Assembly (NCBI GenBank): GCA_902168185.1
Contig: CABHOV010000064.1
Span: 1-64,000 of the forward strand
Source: an uncultured Bacteroides sp.
GTDB lineage: Bacteria; Bacteroidota; Bacteroidia; Cytophagales; Cyclobacteriaceae
Reading direction: 5' to 3'
Length of the DNA stretch: 64,000 nt
In this document: in pieces, positions 8,832 to 19,400 of the stretch
Position numbering within the stretch: position 1 is the stretch's first letter
Layout of the letters: each line of letters begins with the position of its first letter
Notes under the pieces: generated by a model
What the model was told of the DNA's origin: nothing
What the model saw: only the letters and a program-made list of their open reading frames with translations
Database searches by the model: none
Translations under genes and position numbers: made by a program

Positions 8832-9440
8832 ATGAATTATTTTGTCACGGCTATCGACACAGACAGTGGTAAGACAATGGTATCTGCTATACTGTGTGAA
8901 GCATTGCAAGCTGATTACTGGAAGCCTGTACAGGCCGGCTTACCGCGGGATGCAGACACGGTACAAAAACTTGTCAGCAACAACACAACAATTTTTCCGG
9001 AAGCATATTTATTAAAAACTCCGGCCTCTCCACATGCAGCCGCTGCGTTGGACGGTATCACCATTAAGCTTTCGGGATTTATAGTTCCGCCGACGAAGAA
9101 CGATCTGGTGATCGAAGGTGCGGGTGGATGCCTGGTTCCATTGAACGACACTGATTTTGTTATTGACCTCGCAGCGAAAGTGGCTGATGCTGTTATACTG
9201 GTCGCTGATTTATACCTCGGTAGTATTAATCATACATTACTTACGGTTGAAGCATTGCGAAAACGAAACGTCCGTGTGAAAGGTATAATATTCAATGGTC
9301 AGCCGAATCCGGAGAGTGAAAGAATTATACTTCACCACTCAGGATTGCGTTGTCTGTTACGTATTACCCGCGAAGAAACGATAGATCAGAATACAGTAAA
9401 GCGGTACGCTGATCTTCTAAAAGAAAATTGGAATGAATAA
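8832..9440 (+). CDS. bioD: ATP-dependent dethiobiotin synthetase
   Basis: A 202-residue P-loop protein that closes the ureido ring of 7,8-diaminopelargonate with CO2 and ATP to give dethiobiotin. The N-terminal P-loop reads AIDTDSGKT, close to the family pattern GTDTxVGKT. The second conserved motif is VIEGAGGCLVPL, and ILVADLYLGSINHTLLT is the dimer-interface helix region of the family. It is slightly shorter than E. coli BioD (about 225 residues). Its end overlaps the bioA start by 8 bases, so translation of the two is probably coupled. Confidence 0.95.
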   Translation: MNYFVTAIDTDSGKTMVSAILCEALQADYWKPVQAGLPRDADTVQKLVSNNTTIFPEAYLLKTPASPHAAAALDGITIKLSGFIVPPTKNDLVIEGAGGCLVPLNDTDFVIDLAAKVADAVILVADLYLGSINHTLLTVEALRKRNVRVKGIIFNGQPNPESERIILHHSGLRCLLRITREETIDQNTVKRYADLLKENWNE

Positions 9441-10716
9441 TGATTTAGCAGCACTGGATAAAAGAAACATCTGGCATCCATTCAGTCCGTTGCAAGGCGG
9501 TATAGATCCAATCCTGATCACAGAAGCAAAAGGCGTTTATCTTACCACAGACGACAATCGTAAAATTATAGATGCTGTTTCCTCGTGGTGGGTGAACCTG
9601 CACGGACACAGCAATGAATATATAGCGGATGCTATAGCAGCACAAGCCCGGAAACTGGAGCACGTAATCTTTGCAGGATTTACACATGAGCCAGCCATAC
9701 AGCTCTCAAAAAATCTGCTTTCAATTTTGCCATCGAATCAATCGCGCATCTTCTTTTCTGATAATGGAAGCACTGCCGTGGAAGTAGGACTTAAAATGGC
9801 ATTTCAATACTGGTATAATCACGGTATTAAGAAAAGTAAGATCGTTGCCTTCGATGGAGCTTATCATGGTGACACATTTGGAGCGATGTCTATTGGAGAG
9901 CGTGGTATGTTCACGGATCCTTTCAAGCCTTATCTGTTTGAAACCATCTTCATTGATTTTCCAACGGTTGAGAATGAAGAATATATCCTTCAGCAATTTA
10001 AAGATATAGTATCACGTGGTGATGTTGCAGCCTTCGTGTACGAACCGCTTGTACAAGGTGCTAGCGGTATGCGTATATACTCGCCCGCTATTCTTAACAG
10101 CTTGCTTGAAATGGCAAAAGCGAATGATGTGCTATGTATTGCTGATGAAGTATTTACAGGATTTGGACGCACAGGTAAATTATTTGCTTCCGACTATTGC
10201 GAGAGCAAACCTGATATCATTGCGGTATCGAAAGGGATAACCGGAGGAACAATGGCCTTGGGTGTAACAGCATGCTCTGATAAAATACTGCAGGCTTATC
10301 AAACTGATGATTTTCTGAAAACATTTTTTCATGGACACTCCTATACTGCGAATCCTATAGCCTGCGCTGCTGCCAATGCGAGTTTTGATTTACTCACGGC
10401 AGATGCGTGTCAACAAAGTATTCAGCGGATTGCTGACCAGCACAAGCAATTTGAATCTGAAATAAAACAACATAGCCGTGTAGGCGTAGTGCGATCTCTG
10501 GGGACTATACTGGCGCTGGAAATAAAAACAGATGCTCGCACTTCGTATGATAACGCGATCAGGAAAAAGATATATCCTTACTTTATAGCGCGAAACATCC
10601 TGCTAAGGCCACTGGGCAATGTTATCTATATACTTCCACCGTATGTGATCACCGCTGATCAGCTTGTCGTAATATATAATGCTATTCATGAATTCCTGGA
10701 TCAGCTCGATCGTTAA
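9433..10716 (+). CDS. bioA: Adenosylmethionine-8-amino-7-oxononanoate aminotransferase
   Basis: A 427-residue class III aminotransferase that transfers the amino group of S-adenosylmethionine to 8-amino-7-oxononanoate, giving 7,8-diaminononanoate. The N-terminal DKRNIWHPFSPLQ and the SSWWVNLHGH stretch are BioA hallmarks. The PLP Asp lies in ADEVFTGFGRTG and the Schiff-base Lys267 in SKGITGG. HGHSYTANPIACAAA is also typical. It is the last gene of the operon: biotin synthase (bioB) and the pimeloyl genes bioC/bioH are not in this window and must lie elsewhere if the pathway is complete. Confidence 0.96.
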   Translation: MNNDLAALDKRNIWHPFSPLQGGIDPILITEAKGVYLTTDDNRKIIDAVSSWWVNLHGHSNEYIADAIAAQARKLEHVIFAGFTHEPAIQLSKNLLSILPSNQSRIFFSDNGSTAVEVGLKMAFQYWYNHGIKKSKIVAFDGAYHGDTFGAMSIGERGMFTDPFKPYLFETIFIDFPTVENEEYILQQFKDIVSRGDVAAFVYEPLVQGASGMRIYSPAILNSLLEMAKANDVLCIADEVFTGFGRTGKLFASDYCESKPDIIAVSKGITGGTMALGVTACSDKILQAYQTDDFLKTFFHGHSYTANPIACAAANASFDLLTADACQQSIQRIADQHKQFESEIKQHSRVGVVRSLGTILALEIKTDARTSYDNAIRKKIYPYFIARNILLRPLGNVIYILPPYVITADQLVVIYNAIHEFLDQLDR

Positions 10717-10729
10717 AATGACACAGCGA

Positions 10730-11584
10730 CTATTCGCCTATTTTTACAGACGTCATTGAAATTGAACCCATGGCTAGCTTATCGCTAAAGATGCTCACAT
10801 TATCTTTTCCGCCTTTCATTCCGAGTATATATAGCAGTGGTAAATAATGCTCGGGTGTTGGTATAGAAAATTTCGCGCCTTGTCCGAGGCTTTCAAAGTT
10901 GATCAGGGGTGTATGATTATTCGATAGAATTGCTTCTTTGAATTTTTCGTTCATGTCAATGGCCCAATCATACCCGGTTGTAGGACGTTGCCAATCGAGT
11001 ATACGCAGGTTATGCACCATGTTTCCACTACCAATAATCAGCACACCTTTTTTACGAAGTGACTCCAGTTCCTTCGCAAGCTCATAGTGGTATTGTGGCC
11101 CTTTCGTATAGTCGATGCTGAGTTGAAGCACGGGTATAGTTGCTTCCGGATACATCCGTTTTACAATAGACCATGTACCGTGATCCAATCCCCACTCATG
11201 ATCGAGTCCTACAGTAGTTTTGTGAATAAGCTGAGCTGCTTCTTTAGCCAGTGCGGGGCTTCCAGGAGCAGGATACTGAACATCAAATAAAGCTTTCGGG
11301 AATCCACCAAAGTCATGAATAGTCTGAGGATTTTCCATCGCTGTTATATGGGTGCCCTTGGTAAACCAGTGTGCTGAAATACAAAGCACAGCCTTTGGTC
11401 TTGGAATCTCTTTGCCGAGTTGTTCCCACTTGTGGCTGAACTCGTTGTCTTCAATCCCATTCATAGGTGAGCCATGACCAATAAACAACAGGGGCATTAT
11501 GTGTTCTTGCTCAGACAATGTGTTCGTAAACTTTTCAAATGCTTTAATGGAATTCATAGATTCAATATTCATTTGTGTAAACAT
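10730..11584 (-). CDS. ygiD: DODA-type extradiol aromatic ring-opening dioxygenase
   Basis: A 284-residue member of the LigB/DODA superfamily, close to E. coli YgiD (4,5-DOPA dioxygenase extradiol). Metal-ligand and core motifs are visible: FIGHGSPMNGIEDN, ISAHWFTKG, HDFGGFPKALF, DHGTWSIVKRMYP and IGSGNMVHNLR. These proteins open catechol rings using Fe(II) or Zn(II) and O2; the physiological substrate in bacteria is mostly unknown. The first 25-30 residues (MFTQMNIESMNSIK and onward) precede the conserved core, so an internal ATG could be the true start. It converges on bioA with a 13-base gap and no terminator seen. Confidence 0.9.
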   Translation of the reverse strand: MFTQMNIESMNSIKAFEKFTNTLSEQEHIMPLLFIGHGSPMNGIEDNEFSHKWEQLGKEIPRPKAVLCISAHWFTKGTHITAMENPQTIHDFGGFPKALFDVQYPAPGSPALAKEAAQLIHKTTVGLDHEWGLDHGTWSIVKRMYPEATIPVLQLSIDYTKGPQYHYELAKELESLRKKGVLIIGSGNMVHNLRILDWQRPTTGYDWAIDMNEKFKEAILSNNHTPLINFESLGQGAKFSIPTPEHYLPLLYILGMKGGKDNVSIFSDKLAMGSISMTSVKIGE

Positions 11585-11692
11585 GAATATCAGGAGATAA
11601 AGTTCATATTTATAGAGCGAAGTATGCCTTATGGATCAGATCAGAACCTATAGAGTTATATTCCGTAATAACATTTTTTAGTAAGTTCGAAT

Positions 11693-14413
11693 ATGCGATT
11701 TATTTATTTTCTCTTCCTGTTGCCGGTGCTTTCAATGGGTCAGTCTATAACCGGTGTACAACAAAAAGCAATCAATGCATACGCAGACTATGCGAACCAT
11801 TCCGCTGAAGAAGTGGATAGAGTTGTAAAGTCGATGATTGCATATTATCCAACCATTCACCAGAAAAGTTCATGGGGTTCGCCGCGCTATACTTGTCCGG
11901 TACAGTTGGAAGACTATTATCTGACCAATGCATTAACCTTGAGCAAGAACCTGAATACTGCGCTTTCAACCAACCTGAATGCGAAGCTCAAGGACCTTCG
12001 CGCTGCCGCGGAAAAGATTGACGTAAATTGTAAATCGCTCGACACCTATCACAAACTTGAAGATTACAAACAGGATAATTTTGCAAAAGCTGAGCAGCTG
12101 GTAAACGAATTGCCTTTGTTGCTTCGCGACTATCAAAAAAAATATAGCGCGTTGAGGTTTGAGCTTGATGCCATTCATAAAAAGATAGTACAGTCCACGA
12201 CAGCGCCCGCGGCTTATCGGAATGCCGATGCCTTTATGAGAGGTGAGATTGAACGCGAACGAAAACTTCTTGACTCATGGACATTCAATGTAAAGGAAGA
12301 TGTTCATACCGGGTGGCCGGTGGATAAGCTGGAGCAAAGTATACTCGAAACAGATCAGCAGGCTATAGCAATGCAGAAATCAAAACCGGCATTGAAGTAT
12401 CCAGCATCCAGTATGTGGCCATCGTTTCAAGAGAACCTCAATACTATACTTGAATTGAAACGTAACGGCTTAAATGGGTATAACTTTGAGGCCAAGAAAT
12501 CGGACAAGCATAGCAACGATGTATACTTTGATCTGATCAACTATTTTAACGGAACGCTCGTATCCGATTATAATAGTTTCATTGATTTTGCAATGGGTGA
12601 TTACGTTGGTATAAAAACGATTAAATATTTTCCGCTTTTTGAATCCCGTACACAACCTGCATCAACGGCCGTACAGGTTACTCCCTTCCGGGATGCTGCG
12701 CGAGCACCAGTGACTATAGCGCCACAGAAGACGGCTTTACCAAAGGCACAGTTCGAAGCATTATCAAACTATATTGCCTATATAAATGAAACGTGGCGCC
12801 AAACACGAAACCTGCAATCAACGCTGGAGAATTTCAGTTCCAGTGCTTCTTATTTTAAAACATTGGATTCGTATGAACGACACGGGCCGCTTAACTTCGA
12901 TTACAAAAATTATCAGTTACCCAAGGCAGAGTATCAAAAGACAATCACCTATAGTAAAGCGCTTCCTCCTGCTATAGCGAAATCATTGAATGATCAGACG
13001 GAAGTCTTGCAGAGCATTTTAAAGGAGATGGATGATCTGAGCGCTTCACTGGTTCTGGAGGTTAGTGAAAAGCGATATGAAACAGATCGGTTGGACAACG
13101 TTTACAAAACGCTTGAACGGCAGAAAGTATTATTCAGAGAATGGGACAAACGAAAGGAATGGTTGTATGAAGATGTCCGAAAAGTATTTGATGCTTATCC
13201 ACAAACGGTGACTTCTTCATGGTATATATCTGGAAAAGCATTACAAAATCTGACAGACCTGGATCATGATGCGCTACTGAAAGCCAAGGCATACTATATG
13301 GGCGATAGCACGATAAAGATATCAACACAATCTATTGATGAAACCCTTCGCGAAGTAATTGCCAAAGAGTACGACAACATGAAAGGGATTGAAAAGATCG
13401 GACGCAATAATGGTTCGTGTCCCTATACTCCGTATGAAGATATTCCGGAGACTTCTAAATCTTTAAGTGAGGAGATCAAGAAGTTGAGGGCTGCCAACAC
13501 ATCCCGATACGAACACCCTTATCATACAATGGTATACCGATACAACGACATCGTGGATGATTACAATAAGTTTTGTGAGTTATCTACCAGCGTACAGCAC
13601 TTGCCGACAGTACGTCAGCCGGAGTTGTTTTTTATTAAGTACCCGGATAAGGAGAACCCCAAGTCAACCGCTACACGCACCACGACTTCAACAAACGCGA
13701 TATCCAACGCAGGTACAACAGAAAAACCAGCAACACAGAAAACTATCGCGCAACAAAATACTTCTCGTGAAAGCACAAGTTCAAAAGTATTACACGACAC
13801 AGTATATATTGAAAAGCGTGACACGGTATATATTTCAGAACCGGGAGAGAATCTAAGGTCAATGGAAGGCTATGCTACTAACAATATGATCTTATTGTTG
13901 GATGTGTCTGGTTCTATGAATTCTCCAGAGAAATTGCCATTACTAAAGAATGCTATACTTAGCCTGGTATCTATGATGCGGCCGGAAGACAGAGTATCCG
14001 TTATTGCTTTTTCAGATAAGCCGAAAGTGCTGTTGGAATCTGCTTCGTTTAAAGAGAGTGATAAGATCACCAAAGCTATAAACAATCTGAAGTCATCCGG
14101 AAAAACAGATGGCAACGCAGGTATAAAGCTGGCCTATAAAACTGCGGATGAAAACTATATACGTGGTGGTAACAACCGTATTGTACTGGCTACGGACGGT
14201 GAGTTTGGTACAAGTGACGAAACGCTTCAATTGATTGAGCGATTTTCCTCTGAAGATATTTTTCTTTCGATCTTCAATTTCGGTAAAGGAGCTGGTGCAT
14301 CTAAAGCCCTCGAGCAATTAACAAAAAAGGGGAGAGGGAATTATGCACAGATATCAAAGGAAAACGTAGATCTGAAATTGATCCGCGAAGCGAAAGCAAA
14401 GAAGAAGAAATAG
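11693..14413 (+). CDS. Large secreted von Willebrand factor A domain protein
   Basis: A 906-residue protein with a signal peptide (residues 1-16, LPVLSMGQ cleavage region). Residues about 20-650 are mostly helical and match no family I recognise. Two segments, near residues 60-75 (YTCPVQLEDYY) and 565-580 (GSCPYTPYED), look alike and may mark an internal repeat. A low-complexity Thr/Ser/Asn linker (about 655-700) leads to a C-terminal vWA domain (about 725-895) with the MIDAS motif DVSGSMNS, a conserved Thr region (KSSGKTDGNAG) and ATDGEFG, so metal binding looks intact. The protein ends in a basic tail (KAKKKK). Similar vWA domains mediate protein-protein contact; the role here is unknown. 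Confidence 0.85.
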   Translation: MRFIYFLFLLPVLSMGQSITGVQQKAINAYADYANHSAEEVDRVVKSMIAYYPTIHQKSSWGSPRYTCPVQLEDYYLTNALTLSKNLNTALSTNLNAKLKDLRAAAEKIDVNCKSLDTYHKLEDYKQDNFAKAEQLVNELPLLLRDYQKKYSALRFELDAIHKKIVQSTTAPAAYRNADAFMRGEIERERKLLDSWTFNVKEDVHTGWPVDKLEQSILETDQQAIAMQKSKPALKYPASSMWPSFQENLNTILELKRNGLNGYNFEAKKSDKHSNDVYFDLINYFNGTLVSDYNSFIDFAMGDYVGIKTIKYFPLFESRTQPASTAVQVTPFRDAARAPVTIAPQKTALPKAQFEALSNYIAYINETWRQTRNLQSTLENFSSSASYFKTLDSYERHGPLNFDYKNYQLPKAEYQKTITYSKALPPAIAKSLNDQTEVLQSILKEMDDLSASLVLEVSEKRYETDRLDNVYKTLERQKVLFREWDKRKEWLYEDVRKVFDAYPQTVTSSWYISGKALQNLTDLDHDALLKAKAYYMGDSTIKISTQSIDETLREVIAKEYDNMKGIEKIGRNNGSCPYTPYEDIPETSKSLSEEIKKLRAANTSRYEHPYHTMVYRYNDIVDDYNKFCELSTSVQHLPTVRQPELFFIKYPDKENPKSTATRTTTSTNAISNAGTTEKPATQKTIAQQNTSRESTSSKVLHDTVYIEKRDTVYISEPGENLRSMEGYATNNMILLLDVSGSMNSPEKLPLLKNAILSLVSMMRPEDRVSVIAFSDKPKVLLESASFKESDKITKAINNLKSSGKTDGNAGIKLAYKTADENYIRGGNNRIVLATDGEFGTSDETLQLIERFSSEDIFLSIFNFGKGAGASKALEQLTKKGRGNYAQISKENVDLKLIREAKAKKKK

Positions 14414-14439
14414 ATAAGTATATATAATATACGAAAAAT

Positions 14440-14474
14440 GCTTCAGGCTGCAGCATTTACCTGCAGCCTGAAGC
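14440..14474. terminator. Bidirectional terminator hairpin
   Basis: GCTTCAGGCTGCAG (14440-14453) and CTGCAGCCTGAAGC (14461-14474) make a perfect 14-bp stem with a 7-base loop between two convergent genes. The T-runs are weak on both strands, but position and stem strength favour a shared terminator. Confidence 0.8.
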
Positions 14475-14483
14475 TATTAGTTT

Positions 14484-16133
14484 CTATTTATACAATTTCT
14501 CATAATACTCATTCGCCATTCTTCCTGAATCAAAGAAAGGCAGTACATCCGTCATACTGTTCTTAACAATATTCAACCACTTATCAGGGTTATCATAATA
14601 TAGCGGAATGATTTCATGTTCAAGCAGGTCGAGTAACGCATGCGCTTCGATCTTGTCTTTCGATTCCTGCGTCAGCTGATCATTTGCAGTATCGATGATG
14701 AAGGCATTCTTTCCATGCTTGGAAAATTCAGGAACCCATCCATCGGGAATAGAAAGGTTAACCGAGCCGTTCATTGCTGCAGTCATGCCGGAAGTTCCGG
14801 AAGCCTCATGATATAGTCTTGGATTATTCAACCATAGATCAGAGCCCTTCTTTAAATGTGCCGATAGCCAGAGTTCATATCCCGTTACAACGGTACAGTT
14901 AGGCAAATCTTTCGTCTTCCAATAGATCTCATTGAAAATATTGATTGCCCCGTAATCTTCAGGGTAAGGTTTGCCGGCCCATATAATCTGAATGGGATAC
15001 TTTGTATTCTGTGCAATGCGCAAGAACCGATTATAGTCTGACAATAAAAGATTAGCCCGTTTGTAAGCAGCGAAACGTCTAGCCCATACAATGGTAAGTA
15101 CATTCTCATTGAACAACTTTCCCGTTTGGTTAGCAACCGTGCGGAAGAGTTTATACTTCAATTCTTTTTTTCGCGAGACAAGAGCTTTATCATTTCCTTC
15201 GCTCAGAGATTTACCCAGCTCTTCGTCAAGCCAATAAGTTTTATTCTGCGCATTTGTAATCGCGGTGATCTCACAGATCCCTTTGTAATCGCCCCACATT
15301 TTTCTCGAGACTTCGCCATGCAATTGGGAAACTCCGTTAGCACGTTTTGCCAGGCGCAATGCCGTTAGCGTATAATTCAACACTCCGTTTTCGGGATGAA
15401 CGTATTCTTCAACTTGCTTTACCGTTAGTCCATTGAAGAAACTCATGCTGTTTAACAACGGAATGCTATGCTCTTCATTGCCGGCTTTTTCAGGAGTGTG
15501 CGTTGTAAAGGCAACGCGTTTCTTTACTTCATCAAGATTCTTATACTTATCCAACAGATAGAAACACATCGGTAGCGCGTGCCCTTCATTCATGTGGTAT
15601 ATATCGGTTTCACGTCCCAGAATGTCCAGCAGCTTGGCACCACCTATACCTAACAAAATAGACTGCGCAATTCGGGTTGTCTCATTTGGATCATACAACC
15701 GATGGCTGATCGTTTGTGCGAGGTAGTCGTTCTCTGGTATATCCGTTGAAAGCAAAAATAGCGGAGCGGTGTGAAATACATCAGGCTTCAGCAAGTATGC
15801 CTTCACAAATACTTTTGCACCGTGAATCGTAATGGGGAACACTATATTTGTGTCCGTAAGAAAGAAATATTCTTTGTCGCGAAAACTTACACGAAGCGTT
15901 TGGTCTTGATTGCGTTCCTGATCGTAATATCCTTTCTTCCAAAGAATACCGATACCGATCATGTTTTGTTTTAATTCATACGCGCTGCGTAAATGCGAAC
16001 CTGCCAGAAAGCCGAGTCCACCACTATAAATCTTCAGTGGTTGATCAACAGCAAACTCCATTGAGAAATATGCTACGGGCTTTGAATATTTCTTATCGAA
16101 CTGATAGGGGAAAAGCTCATTTAGTTTAATCAT
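14484..16133 (-). CDS. Alpha-glucan phosphorylase family (GT35) protein, atypical PLP site
   Basis: A 549-residue protein of the short alpha-glucan phosphorylase branch, against about 800 residues for animal and E. coli enzymes. Family motifs are clear: VAYFSMEFA at the N-terminus, YSGGLGFLAGSHL, YHMNEGHALP, FTTHTPEKAGNEEH, VWARRFAAYKRANLLL and YHEASGTSGMTAAMNGS. Members normally phosphorolyse alpha-1,4-glucans to glucose-1-phosphate. In glycogen phosphorylase the last motif reads EASGTGNMK, and its Lys (Lys680 in rabbit muscle) binds PLP. Here that position is Thr451, so either PLP is held differently or the protein is not a normal phosphorylase. No glg neighbours are present. The reading frame is intact at both ends. 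Confidence 0.85.
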   Translation of the reverse strand: MIKLNELFPYQFDKKYSKPVAYFSMEFAVDQPLKIYSGGLGFLAGSHLRSAYELKQNMIGIGILWKKGYYDQERNQDQTLRVSFRDKEYFFLTDTNIVFPITIHGAKVFVKAYLLKPDVFHTAPLFLLSTDIPENDYLAQTISHRLYDPNETTRIAQSILLGIGGAKLLDILGRETDIYHMNEGHALPMCFYLLDKYKNLDEVKKRVAFTTHTPEKAGNEEHSIPLLNSMSFFNGLTVKQVEEYVHPENGVLNYTLTALRLAKRANGVSQLHGEVSRKMWGDYKGICEITAITNAQNKTYWLDEELGKSLSEGNDKALVSRKKELKYKLFRTVANQTGKLFNENVLTIVWARRFAAYKRANLLLSDYNRFLRIAQNTKYPIQIIWAGKPYPEDYGAINIFNEIYWKTKDLPNCTVVTGYELWLSAHLKKGSDLWLNNPRLYHEASGTSGMTAAMNGSVNLSIPDGWVPEFSKHGKNAFIIDTANDQLTQESKDKIEAHALLDLLEHEIIPLYYDNPDKWLNIVKNSMTDVLPFFDSGRMANEYYEKLYK

Positions 16134-16404
16134 ATACTTTGAAAAGAAAGTACAAACTAATAAAAGAGATTGGATCCAGATTAATGAATCTGGATAAAGA
16201 ACTTACAAGAGTTTGTTGCAAACGATTGTCAATTGGTTTAACTATCAATACTATTTTTTGAGAAGTGATTATTGTCTCATGGAAATCAAATCGTAGAATT
16301 TGATGCACATGAATTTTAATCGTCAAGTAAGCACTCCACACTTCATTTTATTTACAGCGGCAGGTTTCCTATATTCGAAGGAGCAAACCAGTTGATGCAA
16401 GTTG

Positions 16405-19400
16405 ATGCCATCGAAAAGATCTTCCCGTAAAATACTATTACGCATTGCTGTTGCTATGATTCCGTTGGCTATACTGTTTGGTGTATTGGTGTATGCGAAG
16501 CTCTATGGTTTTAAACGTGCCTTGTCGGAACTGGTGCAATCCAAGACCAATGGCTTATATACCCTAAGTATAGGCCACTCGTCCATCGATTGGCTTGCAC
16601 TTACATTTACCCTTGATGACGTGAAGATCAGCAGAACATCTGCTGCTCCTGCGAAGGGGATTCGTGAAGTAACCATCCCCTATATGCAGCTTCAGTTTGG
16701 GTCCATCGCTTCAATCTCCATGGTGAGGCAATTTGATATACAGAACCTCATCATCGATGAACCCGTCATCGAGATTGATGCGCAGCAACGCAGTACAGTA
16801 AAGCATAGCAATACAAATTTATCGTACCAGGTGGTCAAGCTATACCCTGCTATTGAATCGTTGCTAGGCAGGTTTGATATCGAATCACTTTCCATACGAA
16901 GAGCAACAGTCGGAATGAAGAACGTTGCGAATACATCTGTAAAGCTTAATCTTATAGACCTGCTCGTAGAGCATTGGAATATACAGGAGCTTACACCCAA
17001 AAGTCAGTTTCAACTAAAGGTTGGCGGACAAGCATTGGCTTTCCCCAAAGCATCTTTAAATTTTTCAGGCATTGAGTTTAATTTCCGCCAACATCATTTG
17101 CTGTTTTCAGACTTCAGTTTTTCTTCTTTGGATACCGTGTCTCAATCAAAAGTGGAAGTATCCGGAAAATCTCTGCTCTTGCAGAAGCTCGACTATAAAG
17201 CGTTGTATGAGAATCAACGTTATGCTATCAAGCGTGCTGTGATTGATCGGCCCAATGTTGTGGTTGAGTTTAAATTAAAAGAAAACGCAAAAGTGAAAGA
17301 CCGCGATCTGTTGACGCGCATTGTGAAGCAGGCAATAGGGGAGTGCTCGATTGATAGCACCGTGATCCGCGATGCTCGCGTTCACCTGGTGGTACAAAAA
17401 GACAGGGATTCTGTCAAAATAGATCTACCACATGTTAACATCAATGTATATTCTTTCAAAGTCATTCGTGATAGCAGTGCGTTTCAAGTGGGGGGACTTG
17501 AGGTGGGCCTCGACCGTACAGCCATAGCGTTGAAGCGAAATTTTTCTTTTAACTGCAACGCAATTCTTTTTGATCAGCATCGCGATCTCACACTTACAGA
17601 TGTAGTGCTATATGATTCATCGATACATAAAAACATTGCTACATGCGGTAAGCTGAAATTGAAATATTTCAACCTGTTGGACTTTGCTTTTGATAAAAAA
17701 ATTCGCGCCGATGGATTAACACTTGAGGATGCAGAGATTAACATAACACCTGAACGTGTTAGGCAAAATGCAGCCAATAAAAAAGAAGACGACAGGATTG
17801 AAGATATAGCGATACGATCACTCGCCCTGAAGAATGTAACCATGCGTTATGCTGATGCCCGGCAGACGATTCGAGTAAATAAACTTTCGGTCACCGTAAA
17901 TAATTTGAAACGCGGTGCTGTTGGTGATTTCCAATATAACCTGGGGATCATTCGCTTTTCGGATGCTTTTGTAAAAAATACCTCCAGCCATCTTGAGTCC
18001 CGTATGAAAGGTGTTGACTTTGATGGGAAATTGTTTCGTGCAGCGGAAGTTGATGTGAAGAAAGACAGTCTTCATTTCTACGCTCGCAACATGATGGCTT
18101 TGAAAGATGGTGAAGAATCGATCCGGAAAAATCACAGGCGTTGGGTAAACCTATATTTCAACCGGCTCGAAATTACAGGAAAACTTCCGCAGCAAGCCAA
18201 TAATAAAAACAAGCCGCAAGATCTTCCTTTTGAAAGTATAGATCATGTATCAATTGATAATATAGTTATTGCTGCACACCAGGGAAATAAGCGGCTATCA
18301 TTTTCGGGGAAGAATCTTATCGCAGAAAAAATAACTGCGAAGGAAAACAAGATCACGTTTACTTCTGCACAGGGCCAGCTCTCGGATGTAAACATGCATA
18401 CTCCTGATCTTGCTGTATCTGCCGAACAAATAAAAATGGATTATCCCAAACAATTCTTGTTAAGAGAATGTCAGTTTAGAAAAAATAATCTTAGGGTTGA
18501 ATTACCATATCTTGAACTGGAGACGATTGAGCAAGACGAAAATTTCTGGGCAATCCATAGTCTCAAAACAAAAAAGATTGAAATCTTTAAAAACGAAAAA
18601 TCATTATTCGTGTCAGATAGTATTCGTCTGTTAAATGCAGAAATGGCAAGCGATGAACCACCTTTTATAAAGGATATAGAGGTATATAATCCATTGTTAA
18701 CCTTGCATGAAACAAAACAGCATCATGTCAGGAGAAACGAGGATAAAGCTATATCACTTGCTATGGTTCGGCATTTTATTATTCATCCCGGTAAAGTGAA
18801 ATGGAAAGGTGATAAGAGTATACTGTTTGGAAGGTTAGAAGGTGATACAAAAAATGGTACACTGAATTGTGCTTCACTTCGATCTGAAACGGAAAGAATG
18901 ACCATCCAGGCATATGATATACTGTTGAAAAATAATAAGATAAGTATAGATTCTGTTCGACTAAAGCCACGGAAAGACTGGATCGCGTCTAACGCCATCG
19001 AAAATGATATAATCGATGTAAGCTTTCAGGGGATTACCATGCAGGGTTTCTCAACTGAGTATATAGTGGAATCGCGAAAGATGAAAAATGTTGCTGTAAC
19101 GATAGATCGGTTTTCGTTCGATATAAAACGCGATAAGCGAATGCCTGATCCTGCTATATTTGAAAAGCCTGTTACCTTGGAAGGATTGTTTAAGCTTCCT
19201 GCATCCGTTGCTGTTAATACAATCGATCTGAAACAAGGGAAACTTCGCTATACCGAAACATCTGAAAAGACGGGCGAAGATGGCATCGTGGAGTTGGACA
19301 ATATAGCCGCTTCATTGAAATTTGATAATACCCGGAAGGGGAGACCGCTTAGTATGACGGCTACTTCCCGTTTATACAGTGAAGGCAATTTACATGTAAA

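Noticed and set aside
14484-16133. Truncated phosphorylase pseudogene
   Set aside because: At 549 residues it is shorter than classical enzymes, but it has both conserved ends and no frameshift; short members are a recognised branch.
16126-16341. A 71-codon minus-strand open frame before the glucan phosphorylase
   Set aside because: Its end overlaps the phosphorylase start in another frame, and the sequence is not protein-like.
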